A DNA stretch of 64,000 bases from Myotis daubentonii (Eukaryota; Chordata; Mammalia; Chiroptera; Vespertilionidae): positions 60,112,093-60,176,092 of the forward strand of contig NC_081849.1 in the NCBI RefSeq assembly GCF_963259705.1, read 5' to 3'. Position numbers and translations under genes: made by a program. Below are positions 12,775 through 24,470 of the stretch, piece by piece (within the stretch, counting starts at the first letter, position 1; each line of letters opens with the position of its first letter). Under the pieces are notes generated by a model. That model was given only the letters and a program-made list of their open reading frames with translations, had not been told where the DNA came from and did no database searches.

Positions 12775-12860
12775 ATTGCCTCTGTCACTAATTAGTTGAG
12801 CAACTTTAAGTCACTTTACCTCTCTAGTTTCAATTTTTCATGTGTATTATAAAAGCCTTG
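12775..12860 (+). repeat. MIR fragment
   Basis: GTCACTAATTAGTTGAGCAA, then AAGTCACTTTACCTCTCTAG matches the MIR core. It directly follows another MIR. Confidence 0.7.
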
Positions 12861-13080
12861 ATTACTAGTATTTAATTTAAATTTTTTATATAATATTTCC
12901 TCTTAAACTGAAATCTAAAATATCAATTGCTTCTCCCAGGTAAGCTGCTGACAGGCTAGCCGTCTTATCAATATGACTTATATTGTGATCCCAAACAAAA
13001 GTTTCCATACTTATCTTCTAAAATATGAAATATGACAGTGTACATAAAGATTTTTTGAGAAATGTAGAACTCTCACCCTC

Positions 13081-13380
13081 TCAGGTGACTCTCTGACTTC
13101 TTTTCAGCATCTCAAAAGATGTCTCCAACTTGTTCATGTACTGTTCTCGGGCTTCTAACATGTCCTTCATGGAGGATGCTCTCCCCAGCAATAACAGTGA
13201 CCTCCTGGATTCCAATCCAGTAGAGAACTGGAAGCCTTGTGGCAGTTGATTTTTCTGTAGCATTTGACCTTCTGAATAACTCCTTCCTTTTAGAAATGTT
13301 TCAGCACTTTTGGTTTCTATTAGTGAGCCTCTAGTATCATTGTTCTCTTGCTCCACTGACCGTCCTGTCTCAGCCTTCAA
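13081..13380 (-). other. Unidentified 100-codon coding-like open frame, possibly a pseudogene fragment
   Basis: The minus strand is open for 99 codons in DNA that elsewhere has frequent stops. The translation has an ordinary protein composition with a charged, helix-prone C-terminal half (SMKDMLEAREQYMNKLETSF). There is no ATG at the 5' end (the first codon is TTG, with a TAA two codons upstream), no pyrimidine tract upstream that would make a good splice acceptor, and no domain I recognise. It could be an exon or processed-pseudogene remnant of a coiled-coil protein, or chance. Confidence 0.3.
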
Positions 13381-13561
13381 TTGTTATGTTTCCCAGATTC
13401 CTCTTCTTGGCCCTATTCTATAATCCTCCTATATATTCCCCTATGGAATGCCCATGAGTTTATGTACCATCTTGCATATCTTTACTCCCAAGTCTATAGT
13501 AAGGTTTCTACTTCTCTTTTAGGCTTCAAACCTATACTTCCAACTACCTTCTGGATAGCTC

Positions 13562-13640
13562 TGGCTTAGGGATGGGCTTGGCCAATAGTATGTGTTGATA
13601 GGAAATCAGAAAAGTGGAAAAGAATGAAGTAGGGGTAGTT
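13562..13640 (+). repeat. Copy A of a shared 78-bp segment (unnamed old mammalian repeat)
   Basis: Nearly the same sequence (GGCTTAGGGATGGGCTTGGC, then GGAAATCAGAAAAGTGGAAA) occurs at 16710-16788. A third, weaker relative is at about 15985-16060 (GATTGGCCCATCTGGGGCAT). The flanks differ, which fits an interspersed repeat rather than a tandem duplication. Confidence 0.6.
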
Positions 13641-15095
13641 ATTATTTTGTCCCTGCCCTGCAGTGTAGTGTTATCAACTATAGTCACCATTTTATACTTT
13701 AGATTCTCAGGTTTATTCATCTTATTAAAACTCTTAATTTTAGTCTTTAAACTTCACTCATACCTGCACTTTGCCCCCACATCTGCCACTCCTCCATTCT
13801 GGTACCAGCCTTAATCTTTCTGGCCCTGTTTACTCAGCTGCTCCGGGTTCTTTTAGGTCTCAGGATGAACAAGCCTTGAGGAAACTTCTTGTGTTCTACT
13901 TCAAAAGCTTTAATCACTCACTTAACCTAGCATGTCCTACCAAGAACTGTATCTCTATGAATGCTGCTTAGTCTTAAGGATTGGGTTCCTGGTTAGCAAA
14001 AATGATTTTCACCTTCCTCAAAACATAAATGTATGTGTCTTCTAATAGTTCCTTGACTCTTCTGTCTTAGGGCCTAAATATATAAGGAAAGAACAAGAAA
14101 GAGTAAGGTTTGGGGATGATTTTTCAAGCTCTGGTATCTTTCTAAAGGAAGGTCATGAGGCAATTGCCTCAAGTCAGTACTTCTCTCAATATATTTCTCT
14201 AGAAATATATTGTTGGATATCTGGGTAAAGTATTTAAGATGAACCTTTAAGTTCTTCAAACTTGTATTATATTTTATCCGTTAATACTTTAAAGAGTATT
14301 TATAAGTAGTTCCTTAAAGATGCTAGGCCTTATGTTATACTGAAAATTGCATGTAAATGATAAAATCTGATGTTGCTTAGTATCTTATACTGTCTTTGGT
14401 GTCCACAATAGACAGTTATATTATTATGTAGTTCCAGGACCACAAAACAACTGGTCAGGGTCTAGTTTCATAAAAATAAATTGTTTTAATGAGAGAGAAG
14501 CTATTATAATTCTAAATGACTTTCTGCAGGCAAAATAAAACACAGAGAGAAGAGGCACGATGGAAACTGGCGAGGGACAGGATACAGAGCAGGTAACAGG
14601 TAATTACTATTTGGTGAAGGAATTGTGAAAAGATTGTGTAATTTTACTTATGTCACATCCCATTAGCCATCATGTAGTTCCTACTGCTTTGATACTGAAT
14701 GTTCAGTTGATCCCAAGGAAACAAAAAGAATCAGAGGCTGGGCACTGCCTGCTTTGTCCATGAGACAGACACTAGGAAGGGATCGCAAACTTAAATGTCT
14801 ACAGGACTCAGGCACTTAACATATATGAACAAACCCAGCCTAGGTATATGAAAAGCAGTATCATACTCGCAGTGAGAAATGGAAACTAACTCAAATATAC
14901 AGCTGAGTGTAGTGAGGATTATGGCAACTAGAGAGCCTGGGTTCCTTCTTATGTGGCAGCAGTCATGCAGTTCAGCTCACTGCCTTGCAGAAATGTAGGC
15001 CCAGCTGTGCCCAATATTGTGATTGTTCAAGAGAAGCTGAAAGTAGGCTTTTATGAAATCTTCTGATTTTAATAAAATTGGCAAAAATTTATCAA
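13641..15095. other. Unassigned AT-rich DNA
   Basis: No gene or named repeat recognised with confidence. Confidence 0.4.
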
Positions 15096-15557
15096 TTTTT
15101 TGTTGTTAATCCTCACCCGAGGATATTTTTCCATTGATTTTTAGAGAAGGTAGAAGGGAAGGGGAGAGAAATAGAGAGAAACATCTAGGTGAGAGAGACA
15201 CAGCAATTGGTTGCCTCCTGCACACACCCAGAACAGGACCAGGATTGAGCCTGTAACCAAGGTACATGCCCTTGACCAGAATAGAATCCTTCAGTCCACA
15301 GGCTGATGCTCTATACAATGAGCCAAACCAGCTAGGTCAGTGGTTCTCAACCTGTGAGTGGTGACCCCTCTGGCGGTCGAACGACCCTTTCATAGGGGTC
15401 ACCTAAGACCATCCTGCATATCAGATATTTACATTACGATTCATAACAGTAGCAACATTACAGTTATGGGAAAGCAACAAAAATAATTTTATGGTTGGGT
15501 CACAACATGAGGAACTATATTTAAAGGGTCAGAAGGTTGAGAACTACTGAGCTAGGG
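15096..15557 (-). repeat. Ves SINE (tRNA-derived), split at its 5' end by a hAT element
   Basis: Minus-strand Ves: the 5' head CTAGCTGGTTTGGCTCATTG has the RNA polymerase III A-box region, the middle has the CAAGGGCATGTACC segment, and the tail ends in an A-rich stretch near 15096. It is a lineage-specific SINE of vesper bats and relatives. The last bases of the head are duplicated on either side of the hAT at 15338-15549. Confidence 0.92.
15338..15549 (+). mobile_element. SPIN-like non-autonomous hAT
   Basis: Terminal inverted repeats CAGTGGTTCTCAACCTGTGA and ...AAGGTTGAGAACTACTG bound the element. The interior has the SPIN-type GTCACCTAAGACCATCC, ATCAGATATTTACATTACGA and TAATTTTATGGTTGGG. 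An 8-bp target duplication flanks it: AGCTAGGT (15330-15337) and AGCTAGGG (15550-15557). SPIN elements are known for patchy distribution among tetrapods and horizontal transfer. Confidence 0.88.
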
Positions 15558-15984
15558 CAAAGCCAACAATTTTTAAACGACTCTACAGGCAGATAGCAAG
15601 AGGGCCTAACAAAACTTATATGTTCATATTTCATTCTGAAACTTGGGTTTAACAGTTAGTCAAGAAGGTCCAGGAAATCCAAGCAAACGAGGGTATATTT
15701 GAGAGGCAAGGGACCTTGGCTAGCCACAATACAAACACTTATTAGGCAAAGGTGTGAAATTTAGAATAAGGAGCAATTATTATGTTTCTTTTGCTAATCT
15801 TGCCAAGATAGATTATGGCTATGTTAATAAAGCCAATCTCCTTTCTGTTGGCCATCTGATCGCTCTTAAAGTGAAATGTGTTAGATATTTTCCATTTGAC
15901 CATCCATTTCCCTTCTCTACCCTTTGTGTCCCAAGATGCTGGCCAGTATAGATTGCATTAAGAGGTTACTTATCTCTGGCTTCC
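15558..15984. other. Unassigned DNA
   Basis: Nothing recognised. Confidence 0.4.
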
Positions 15985-16260
15985 ATTGGGATTGGCCCAT
16001 CTGGGGCATTGGCAGGAGATAGGAGGATAGAAAGAAATTGACATCGGGACTTTTATTTGCCCTTCTCTTTCCCTGCTGGTTCACTGATTGGCTCCCTTCT
16101 TCCTATCTGGAGACTGTCTTTATACAGCTCCCCTGTGCCCTCTGTGCGTGTATTCCTTGCAATACTACCTCTTCTTGACCCTTCAAGCCAGGGGTGCTAA
16201 CGACTTCCCACTGTTATATGCCCTATCACTTGTTCCCTTCCATAAAACCTTCCCTGTAGG
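15985..16260 (+). repeat. Old mammalian interspersed repeat, name uncertain
   Basis: TGGCTTCCATTGGGATTGGC, followed by GGCAGGAGATAGGAGGATAG and a pyrimidine-rich tail, resembles a widespread mammalian repeat related to copies at 13562 and 16710. A possible end piece (CTCCTCAAATTACCCAGTTT) is at about 17000. I cannot assign a family name. Confidence 0.4.
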
Positions 16261-16429
16261 TTTTAATTACCCAGCTTAACTACTTTCCATTTCCTGCTTG
16301 GAGCCTGCCTTAAGATGCCATTTCCAAGGACACAATCATTCCCCAGGGTTGGGATATTAACTAGGCAAAGTTTCTCATCAAGTCATGTAATCCTTATTTT
16401 TCTGGGTCCCTTAGAAAAGCAGATGTTTG

Positions 16430-16600
16430 GCAAGAAGTATCAGAAACTTTGAGAATGTATCAAATTTTAGATCCAGTAACTTCACCTTGGAAATAATTTT
16501 CCTAAGAAAAGAATCGTATTTGAGAATTTAAATACAGATTCATGCAAATATGTTTATTAATAAAATAGTCAAAACTATAAACAACCCACCTCCCATTCTA
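16430..16600 (+). repeat. Old L1 fragment (tentative)
   Basis: AACTTCACCTTGGAAATAAT, then TCCTAAGAAAAGAATCG and ATTCATGCAAATATGTTTAT resemble an old L1 3' ORF2 segment. Too short and diverged to be sure. Confidence 0.4.
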
Positions 16601-16709
16601 GGAACATGCCAGGTATATTTCATTTGTGCATCAGCTTCCCACTACTTTTTGCTTTCTTTATGCCTGACGGTCCAGCCTTTCTGGACTCCATCTATGGCTC
16701 TAAACCTTT

Positions 16710-16788
16710 GGCTTAGGGATGGGTTTGACCAATAGTGTGTCTTGATAGGAAATCAGAAAAGTGGAAAAGAATGAAGTAGGGGTAGTTT
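16710..16788 (+). repeat. Copy B of the shared 78-bp segment
   Basis: It matches 13562-13640 at about nine positions in ten, including GGAAATCAGAAAAGTGGAAA and AGAATGAAGTAGGGGTAGTT. Confidence 0.6.
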
Positions 16789-17090
16789 ATTTCAGACTTG
16801 CTATGACTCTTGAACAAAGGTGACATAGCTTGTCAGGTGGTATTCACACACTCAATATCTCTGGGGTTCAGTAATGCACCCTTCTTTTGCCCTCTGAAGC
16901 TTAAGAATAGTGATATGTGTCCCCACAGTTTCTAACTCAAGGACACAGCACTATCACTAACACCCTGTCCTCATGTTTATAAACAGTCCCTTCATTAATT
17001 CTCCTCAAATTACCCAGTTTGAGTATGCCAAAAATCTGGGGGAATCAAGGAGAGTATTTAAGTAAACTGAACAACAAACTCACTAGGGGA

Positions 17091-17421
17091 TGCTATATAA
17101 TAAAATCCTAATATGCAAATTGCCTGAACAGCAGAATAACTGGTGGCTATGATGCGCACTGACCACCAGGAGGCAGATGCTCAATGCAGGATCTTCCCCC
17201 TGGTGGTGGGTGCACTCCCACAGGGGGAGCACCACTCAGCCAGAAGCTGGGCTCACGGCTGGCAAGCACAGCGGCGGTGGCAGGAGCCTCTCCTGCCTCG
17301 GCTGCAGGTGGACAGTAAGGAGCAAGGGGTCCTGGACTGCAAGAGACCCAGACTGCGAGAAGGTGCAGGCCAGGCTAAGGAACACCCCCCCCCCCAACCC
17401 CCCCGCCCAGTGCACGAATTT
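17091..17421 (+). mobile_element. HeliBat-type Helitron, 3' terminus lost
   Basis: It starts TGCTATATAATAAAATCC with an octamer ATGCAAAT at 17113-17120. The interior is very close to the copy at 7937-8291 (GATGCGCACTGACCACCAGG). It stops at GTGCACGAATTTC, exactly in the middle of the 3' terminal hairpin; the second hairpin arm and the CTAG end are replaced by the AT palindrome at 17422. Open frames here are not genes. Confidence 0.88.
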
Positions 17422-17519
17422 CTATGTTATGTGTTACTATATACATATATATGTATATGTGTTACTATATACATATATATACGTATATATATATATGTAT
17501 ATAGTAACACATAACATAG
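17422..17519. repeat. AT-rich perfect palindrome with internal 28-bp duplication
   Basis: The left arm starts CTATGTTATGTGTTACTATA and its reverse complement closes the feature at 17519. Arms of 31 nt pair perfectly. Inside, a 28-bp unit with ATGTGTTACTATATACATAT is repeated at 17429 and 17457. It sits between the truncated Helitron and a mariner-type MITE. It could extrude a cruciform. Confidence 0.95.
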
Positions 17520-17539
17520 ATACTCATGAAGAATTTATA

Positions 17540-17666
17540 GGGTGGGGCAAAGTAGATTTACAGTTGCTCATATGGCAAATAATATAAAAATTAATAAAGA
17601 ATAACACAAGAATAAACTCTGTGTTTAGCATCCTCACAACTATAAACTTATGTTTGCCCCAATCTG
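17540..17666. mobile_element. Tc1/mariner-type MITE
   Basis: Terminal inverted repeats: GGGTGGGGCAAAGTAGATTT with ACAGTTG on the left, and CAACTATAAACTTATG with TTTGCCCCA on the right. A TA precedes the left end. About 127 bp with no coding capacity. Confidence 0.75.
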
Positions 17667-18559
17667 CATATTAACAACAAAAATGGTGAATCCAGTATGA
17701 GCAAAACTCCATTTTTTAAAAAAACAAATAAAATTCACCATGAAAATGCAATATATGCTTCAAATTTACTATACTAAAAACACATTACTTTTTTAATAAA
17801 AACCTTTTTATTTCAGATTACTTAAAAGTGAAAGACACTGTAGTTATGCCTAGGCCCTAGAGGAATTCAGAAAGCTTTTATAGGCATGTCATTATAAATG
17901 ATTCTTGACAATCAAACAGGACAAATGAGAAGGAAAGGGGGGAAAATCATGTCAGCTGAGATGAGGTTAAAGCCGATGAAAAGGCAAGGGAAAGTGCTTG
18001 TAGAAAATCATTTTCTGTTCTGTAGCACAGGGTAGATGGAGTTGGCCAGAGGAAAGGAAGATGTCGTGGAAAATAGTACTGGAAATAGGATGTGGGGCCA
18101 GAATATTTATGGTTTCATAGCTGATGCGAAGGGCCTGCAGAAAAATTGGGGAAAAGCATAAGATAAGCCATAGAAGGTTGTTGCTGTTTTCTTAAGGATA
18201 TGGTTAGATTTGTGTCTCAGAAGAAAACTCTCCTGGCAATGTGGGGATGAGATGGCTGGGAGTTCAAAAGAAGGAAAAGTCTGAACTAAGGGAGCAGTAA
18301 AATATTTAAATAGAAAGGAAAAGACTAGAGACCTTTCACTGAGGTGGGTTTAATGTAATTTGTTAACTAATAAAAGACAGGGGTTAGGCAGCATACATCC
18401 CTAAGACAGAACAATAATACCCAGGACACACTGAAAAACTTAATAATCTCTGCTACTTTAACTTGAAAAGGTTTCGATTGATGGAAAATATCAATCACAT
18501 TTTTATTGTGATTGCATATCATACTGAAATGTGCATCTTTATAAAAATTTTCTTATATT
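17667..18559. other. Unassigned DNA
   Basis: No gene or named repeat recognised. Confidence 0.4.
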
Positions 18560-19325
18560 TATGAATTTTAGAGGACAAACTTCACAGACATAAGATTAGT
18601 GTTTCAAATACTTTAAAGATTTTATTACATGTTGCCAACTGATTGCAAGAAAGCCAATTTACCATTCCACTATAAATGAGTTCCTATTTCAATTCTCTAT
18701 TGTTAGCATTAAGTATTGTCATTTTGAAGTTTGTTTAATGGGTACGTCTTTCATCTCAGTTTTAAAATTAATTATTTTTAAAAACTGGTGAAGCTGAACT
18801 TTTCCCAGGTTTTAAGTATTTGTAGTCCCTATCCTTGAATCATATGCTCATGCTCTTTGCCCATTTATCTACTGGAGATATCTTCTGATTTAGTTGTAGG
18901 AACATATTCTATAGTACATACTTTTATCTGCTTCTGAAATGTTTATAAACATCTAAGTTTTAAAGAAATCATCAAATTTGTTCATCTGTTCTTTAAAATT
19001 GGATAAATCATTTTCACATTTAGAAAAAGTTTTATTCGTAATAAAATATATATATATATAGTTTTATACTAAGTTTATACTTAGTTTTATACTAAGCCCT
19101 TTAATCCATCATGAATGTATTTTGGTATAAAGTAACTTTCTAAATTAATGTGTTTTATAAGTAGCTAATAATTGTCCCAACACCATTTATTAAATTATTT
19201 ATTCCTTCTGCATTGATTTCAAAGCATATTTTGTGTAATGTTAAATTATTACTAATATTAGAATATATTTCTGAGCTATTCTATTTACCAACTTAGTCAT
19301 CTATTTTTATTATTACATATTACTT
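18560..19325 (-). repeat. Old L1 ORF2-derived fragment
   Basis: The plus strand carries the reversed L1 pattern: CTTTAATCCATCATGAATGT, TTTTGGTATAAAGTAAC, TTGTCCCAACACCATTTATT and CTGAGCTATTCTATTTACCA. Heavily diverged, with a short TA run at 19050. Confidence 0.7.
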
Positions 19326-19329
19326 CTAA

Positions 19330-19446
19330 CTAAAATAATATCTTTGAGAAAAGACTGAGTTTTACTGATGCTTGTATTTTCCATAGGACCTATCACTTTA
19401 CACATACTAAATGTTCAATAAATATTTACATATTTATTAAATGGAT
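19330..19446 (+). repeat. L2 3' end fragment
   Basis: CATACTAAATGTTCAATAAA followed by TATTTACATATTTATTAAAT matches the L2 3' terminus. The preceding part (ACTGAGTTTTACTGATGC) also fits. Confidence 0.6.
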
Positions 19447-20413
19447 GTTTAAATTGAATATCCTATGCCTAATTTACAAAGAATTTCCTAACTATGTTAA
19501 AAGGTCACATTCTTCAAGGTGAAACATGAAGTAATTTTGAAATTGGAGAAGGGGGCTGAAAATGGAAGCATTCCAAGAATAAAAATACCATGTGAATTTG
19601 ATTAGAATAATTTAAAATTTGTAGTGACTTCATTCTCCAGAGGCAATGTGATCATGAGAAAATGCTGAAAGGGGGAATGTTAGTAGTGGACTCACTGTGA
19701 GTTATTGAAGTTTGCAAAGACCTTTAACAGTATAATGATGTGCAAATCAGTCCACATACCACCATGGCTCAACAGATGAACTATGTCAATAGTGAAATGT
19801 TGTATTTATAATGTCTGCTGATACCTTTAGTTGAGAGAACTAGTCGTGGATCCTTAAAATTGCTACACATTCAGAGTACTGAGCAATAAAGTAATAATTT
19901 TTAAAACATATATATTTACTTAACCTCCTGACTACATATAAGTTTAAACATGTTAAATTGTAAATAAAAGGCAGTATTAAGTATGTCATCTCCATCATGT
20001 ACAAATTAGTAAAGCTTTTATGTCAAACTGTACAAGGATGACTTCAGGCCAAAACGATTGTGGAACAATTTGCTTTGATTAAGGAGACATAAAACTAGAC
20101 TGTCATAAAGAATACTAGGATTACAGGCTTCTATATAAAGACATGCTCATTACATCTATCAATGTGGGTAAAGAATTGTATAGTTACCAGAAAAGGAAAG
20201 TTATGTATAAAGCAAAGCAAAGATATTTGATGTTATTTTTATGACAATATGGAAGTCTTGAAATAAGCATTTATGCATTTTCAATGTTGTTTATATATGA
20301 AATTTAAATAATCTAAATTAGCATTGCAAAAACCCTTGAGAAAATATATGGTGAATTCTATAACGTTGCATTAATGACCTCCACTTTGATTCTCACAGTA
20401 ATCTTATTTGGTA
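19447..20413. other. Unassigned AT-rich DNA
   Basis: No gene or named repeat recognised. Confidence 0.4.
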
Positions 20414-20457
20414 GTGTGTGTGTTTGTGTGTGTGTGCATGTGTGTGTATGTGTGTTT
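20414..20457. repeat. Imperfect (TG)n microsatellite
   Basis: Interrupted TG run with GTTT, GCAT and GTAT breaks, next to the 3' end of the L1 that follows. Confidence 0.9.
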
Positions 20458-20464
20458 CATAGAC

Positions 20465-21298
20465 TATTTTTTTAGAGTAGTTTTAGGTTCACAGCAAAAT
20501 TGAATACAGAGTTCCCATATGCCTCCTACTCCTCCACACATATAGCCTCCTCCACTGTCAACATCCCATAAAAGCAGTATTGTAACAATGAATGAACCTA
20601 CAATGACACATCATTATCACTCAAAGGCCATAGTTTACAGTAGAATTCAGTCTTGATGTTGTACATTCTATGGGTTTTGACAAATGCACAATGACATGTA
20701 TCCACCACTGTAGTATTATAGAGTAGTTTCACTGCCCTAAAAATCCCGTACTCCATTGATTTATCCCTATCCCCCTTACTCTGGCAAACATCTTCACTAT
20801 CTCTGTATTTTTGCCTTTTCCAGAATGTCATGTAATTAGAATCATATAGTATGTAGCCTTTTTCACATTGGGTTATATTCTTTAGCAATATGCATTTAAG
20901 TTCCTCCACGTTTTTTATGGCTTGATAACTCATTTCTTTCTGGTGCTCAATAACATTCCATTGTCTGGATGTACCACAGTTCATTATCCATTCGCCTATG
21001 AAAGGACATCTTGGTTGCTTCCAAGTTTGGGCCATTATGAATAAAGATTCTGTTTTCGTGTGGATATAAGTTTTCAACTCCTTTGGATAAACACCAAGGA
21101 GAGCAATTGATAGATTATATGGTAGGTGTTTAGTGTTATAACCACAAAAGTCTTCCTAAGTGGCTATACAATTTTGCATTCCCACTAGCAATGAATGAGA
21201 GTTTCTGTTTTTCCACATCCTCACCAGCATTTGGTGCTATTAATGTTTTGGATTTTGGCCATTCTAATAGAAGTGTAGTGCTATTTTGGTATTTTACT
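20465..21298 (-). repeat. L1 3' segment (L1M type)
   Basis: Reversed L1: TTTAGGTTCACAGCAAAATT near the 3' end, then the ORF2 C-terminal part with CATTCCATTGTCTGGATGTA and GGCCATTATGAATAAAGATT. The minus-strand 159-codon open frame at 20598-21077 is a decayed product of this LINE (it contains MAQTWKQPRCPFIGEWI), not a host gene. A Ves SINE is inserted at its upstream side. Confidence 0.88.
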
Positions 21299-21545
21299 TT
21301 ATTTTTTGTTAATCCTCACCTGAGGATATTTTTCCATTGATTTTTAGAGAGAATGGAAGGGAGAGGGAGGGAGATACAGAGAGAAATACCAATGTGAGAG
21401 AGACACATCAATTGGTTGCCTCTTGCCCACACCCCGACCAGGGCTGAGGAAACTGCAACACGGTACGTGTCCTTGACCGGAATCGAACTCAGGACCCTTC
21501 ATTCCACTGGCTGATGCTCTAGCCTCTGAGCCAAACCAGCTAGGG
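21299..21545 (-). repeat. Ves SINE
   Basis: The head on the minus strand starts CCCTAGCTGGTTTGGCTCAG. The B-box region GAGTTCGATTCCGGTCAAGG and the GGCAACCAATTGATGTGTCT segment follow, and the tail ends in the AACAAAAAATAAA stretch. The flanks (TTTTGGTATTTTA and TCTTGGTATTTAA) look like an imperfect target duplication within the L1. Confidence 0.92.
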
Positions 21546-21574
21546 AAGTATCTTGGTATTTAATTTTCGATTCT

Positions 21575-21720
21575 GGTAGTTATTTTAATTTCATCATTGT
21601 ATAAATAAATAAACCGAGGCACAAGGAGTTAAATAATTTTCTCGTGGTTCTACAGCTAGTAAGTAGCAGGTTCAAAATTAATATTTTTCAGACTCCAAAG
21701 CCGTAGTGCTTTTTATTCTC
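21575..21720 (-). repeat. MIR fragment
   Basis: Reversed MIR: ACCGAGGCACAAGGAGTTAA, then CAGCTAGTAAGTAGCAGGTT and CAGACTCCAAAGCCGTAGTG. Confidence 0.75.
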
Positions 21721-22105
21721 TGGGTTGCCTTCTAGCTAGACAAGAATAAAATTCAAACTCACACATGGAGGACACCAGAGAGTAGTTTCCAGGCTCCTTA
21801 ATTACTTGTCTTCATTAGGTTCCTCTAGATTCTAGAAGAAGACCCTGAAACAAGGAAATACCAGGAAGCAGTGGGGAAATGAGGGAGGGAAAGGCATCCA
21901 ATAGAGGATGTGCTTGAATACAGTTATCACTGTGAGCGACTGCACTTACTCCTATAAGGAACCTGGGACAAAGGGGCTCAACTTTCCTCAAAATGTATTG
22001 TGTGATGGTACCAGTCCTTGAACTGTTTGAGACTGGTTCAGTATAAAGAATGTATAAAAAGTAAAAGTAAATATTTAGAAACTTTTATAACAATTTGATA
22101 CTTTT
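21721..22105. other. Unassigned DNA
   Basis: Nothing recognised. Confidence 0.4.
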
Positions 22106-22633
<528 letters not shown>

Positions 22634-24470
22634 ATAATTCATTTTTTAAAGTAACAATCCATGATGGACTGAAAATAAAACACTGGTCCGACAATAGTGT
22701 GAGATACACTGGTGTAGAACACAAGACCCAAGGTAGTTCCAAAGAAGGAGCCAGGGAGCTAGGGTACTTATACCCCACTTCCTGTCAGGCCGGTCCTTAG
22801 TTGAGAAGTGTTCATTCCCCTGCACTTCTAGCTGTGTGGAATGAAGCAGTGTGCGTGAAGGGACACGGGGAGGAGGGGGAGTGACGGGAGGTGGGAGGGG
22901 TCAACAAAGCATCTGTTGCAGACTTGGTCAATAAATAACGTAAATTAAAAAATTAGTTCAGATACCACATCTCTATAATCATTCTGATAATGAGTTAAAG
23001 GCTAAATAAGCATTAGTTTGCTGCATGCTATGGAAGGATAACACAAAGCTAGGATGAAACTATGCATAGATAAAATGTTTTATTCAAAAGTACCCATGAA
23101 GATAACTAGAACTGCTAACCAAAGCATGGGTTAGTGGGCAGGGTAGCTAAATTAAAGCTGCATCATTACCCAAAATCCAACCGTAATGAAAAGCTGTAGC
23201 ATGTGGAAATTGGGATATGTGAGTAATGAGTGTTTGTCACTTTGCAAGGCTCCCTTCGTTAACCTAAGACAATTTTATGTCATGTTATTGGGAAACAGAA
23301 TTAGATTGAGAAAGCCAAAGAGAAGAGCTCCTCTTCTTCACACTCCACCCCTAGTAAGCCAAGGGACTGATAAGTGACTAAGGTTCTGAAAATTAGACAT
23401 TCCCAACCAGGATTGTGAAACTTGGAACCAGCTGTCCAAAAATGAAGGGATGATTAGAAAGCATTATCGCTACCTGGCCAATACTGTTATGGCTTATATC
23501 TCCTCCTTTGGTTTCTGGCCTTTTCAATCCTAGTCACTCAGCCTCCTGCTGATTCTAGAAATTCCCAATTTTCTTCCAATAATTTCCTTTTTTACTTAGG
23601 GCAGACGCAGTCTGACTCTGTTACTTGAAACCAAAAGTCATCATTGATATGAGATGGTAGAGAAGAAATCAGAGCTCTGATTCCTGCTGCTCAGTAATTC
23701 TCCTGAAGTGAGGTCAGTCTCCTCACCAATCTGGTTTTTAGTTTCCACATTTGTAAAGTAGGATTAAGTCCCACCACTGTACTTTATAGAAAACTAGCCT
23801 GTGAAATGTTCCCCGAATAAAGGGTTCTTCCTTTGAAGAATCCAATTGCATTCTGGCCTGTTTAAGTTTCTGGAAAATCCTCCAGTAAATGATTTCACTT
23901 ACCTTTAACCCCGCATTTCCCGAACTTAATTATGTAAATTTTATAGCCTAAAACACTAACATCTCAGAGTTGATCATCCACAGAATAACCTGGGAAGAGA
24001 ACTGGCTCTAGCAATTCATTTTTCTTTGACTTTGCACCTGATACTGAAGTTTGTCCATAATCACACAGGGGGCCTTTCAGGAATCTCTGTATTAATCCAT
24101 TATGGGAGAGGTTCTTAAACCTCAGCGCATAAAGAACCATTTTAGAAACTCTTGATAATGCACACCAGATCTACAAAGCCAGAAACTCCTGAAATAGAAC
24201 TAAGGAATCACTCTACAGATAGTTATGTTGGAGGCAGTGTTCAGTCCACAGTATGAAGAACAGTAACTTACGTAATATTTCAGTGAAAAGTAACTTTTAC
24301 TGGCTTATATTCCTTATCATTGGAAGAAGCTTGAAGTCATAGTCACAATAACACATCTCAAAGGTTGGGCTGTTTCATCATCTCCTAAGAGCTATGGATG
24401 AAACAAGCTTATAGACAACTTGTGAATATCTGTTAAACCTATTAAATATCTCTGATACAAATTTCTGATA
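22634..24470. other. Unassigned DNA with a few possible old repeat traces
   Basis: No gene recognised. A stretch at about 24090-24210 (GAGGTTCTTAAACCTCAGCG) may be a decayed hAT-Charlie MITE, but I could not place it. Confidence 0.35.

Noticed and set aside
20598..21077. 159-codon minus-strand frame as a host gene
   Set aside because: The sequence is the 3' part of an L1 ORF2 relic, recognisable by its motif order and the L1 3' UTR that follows.
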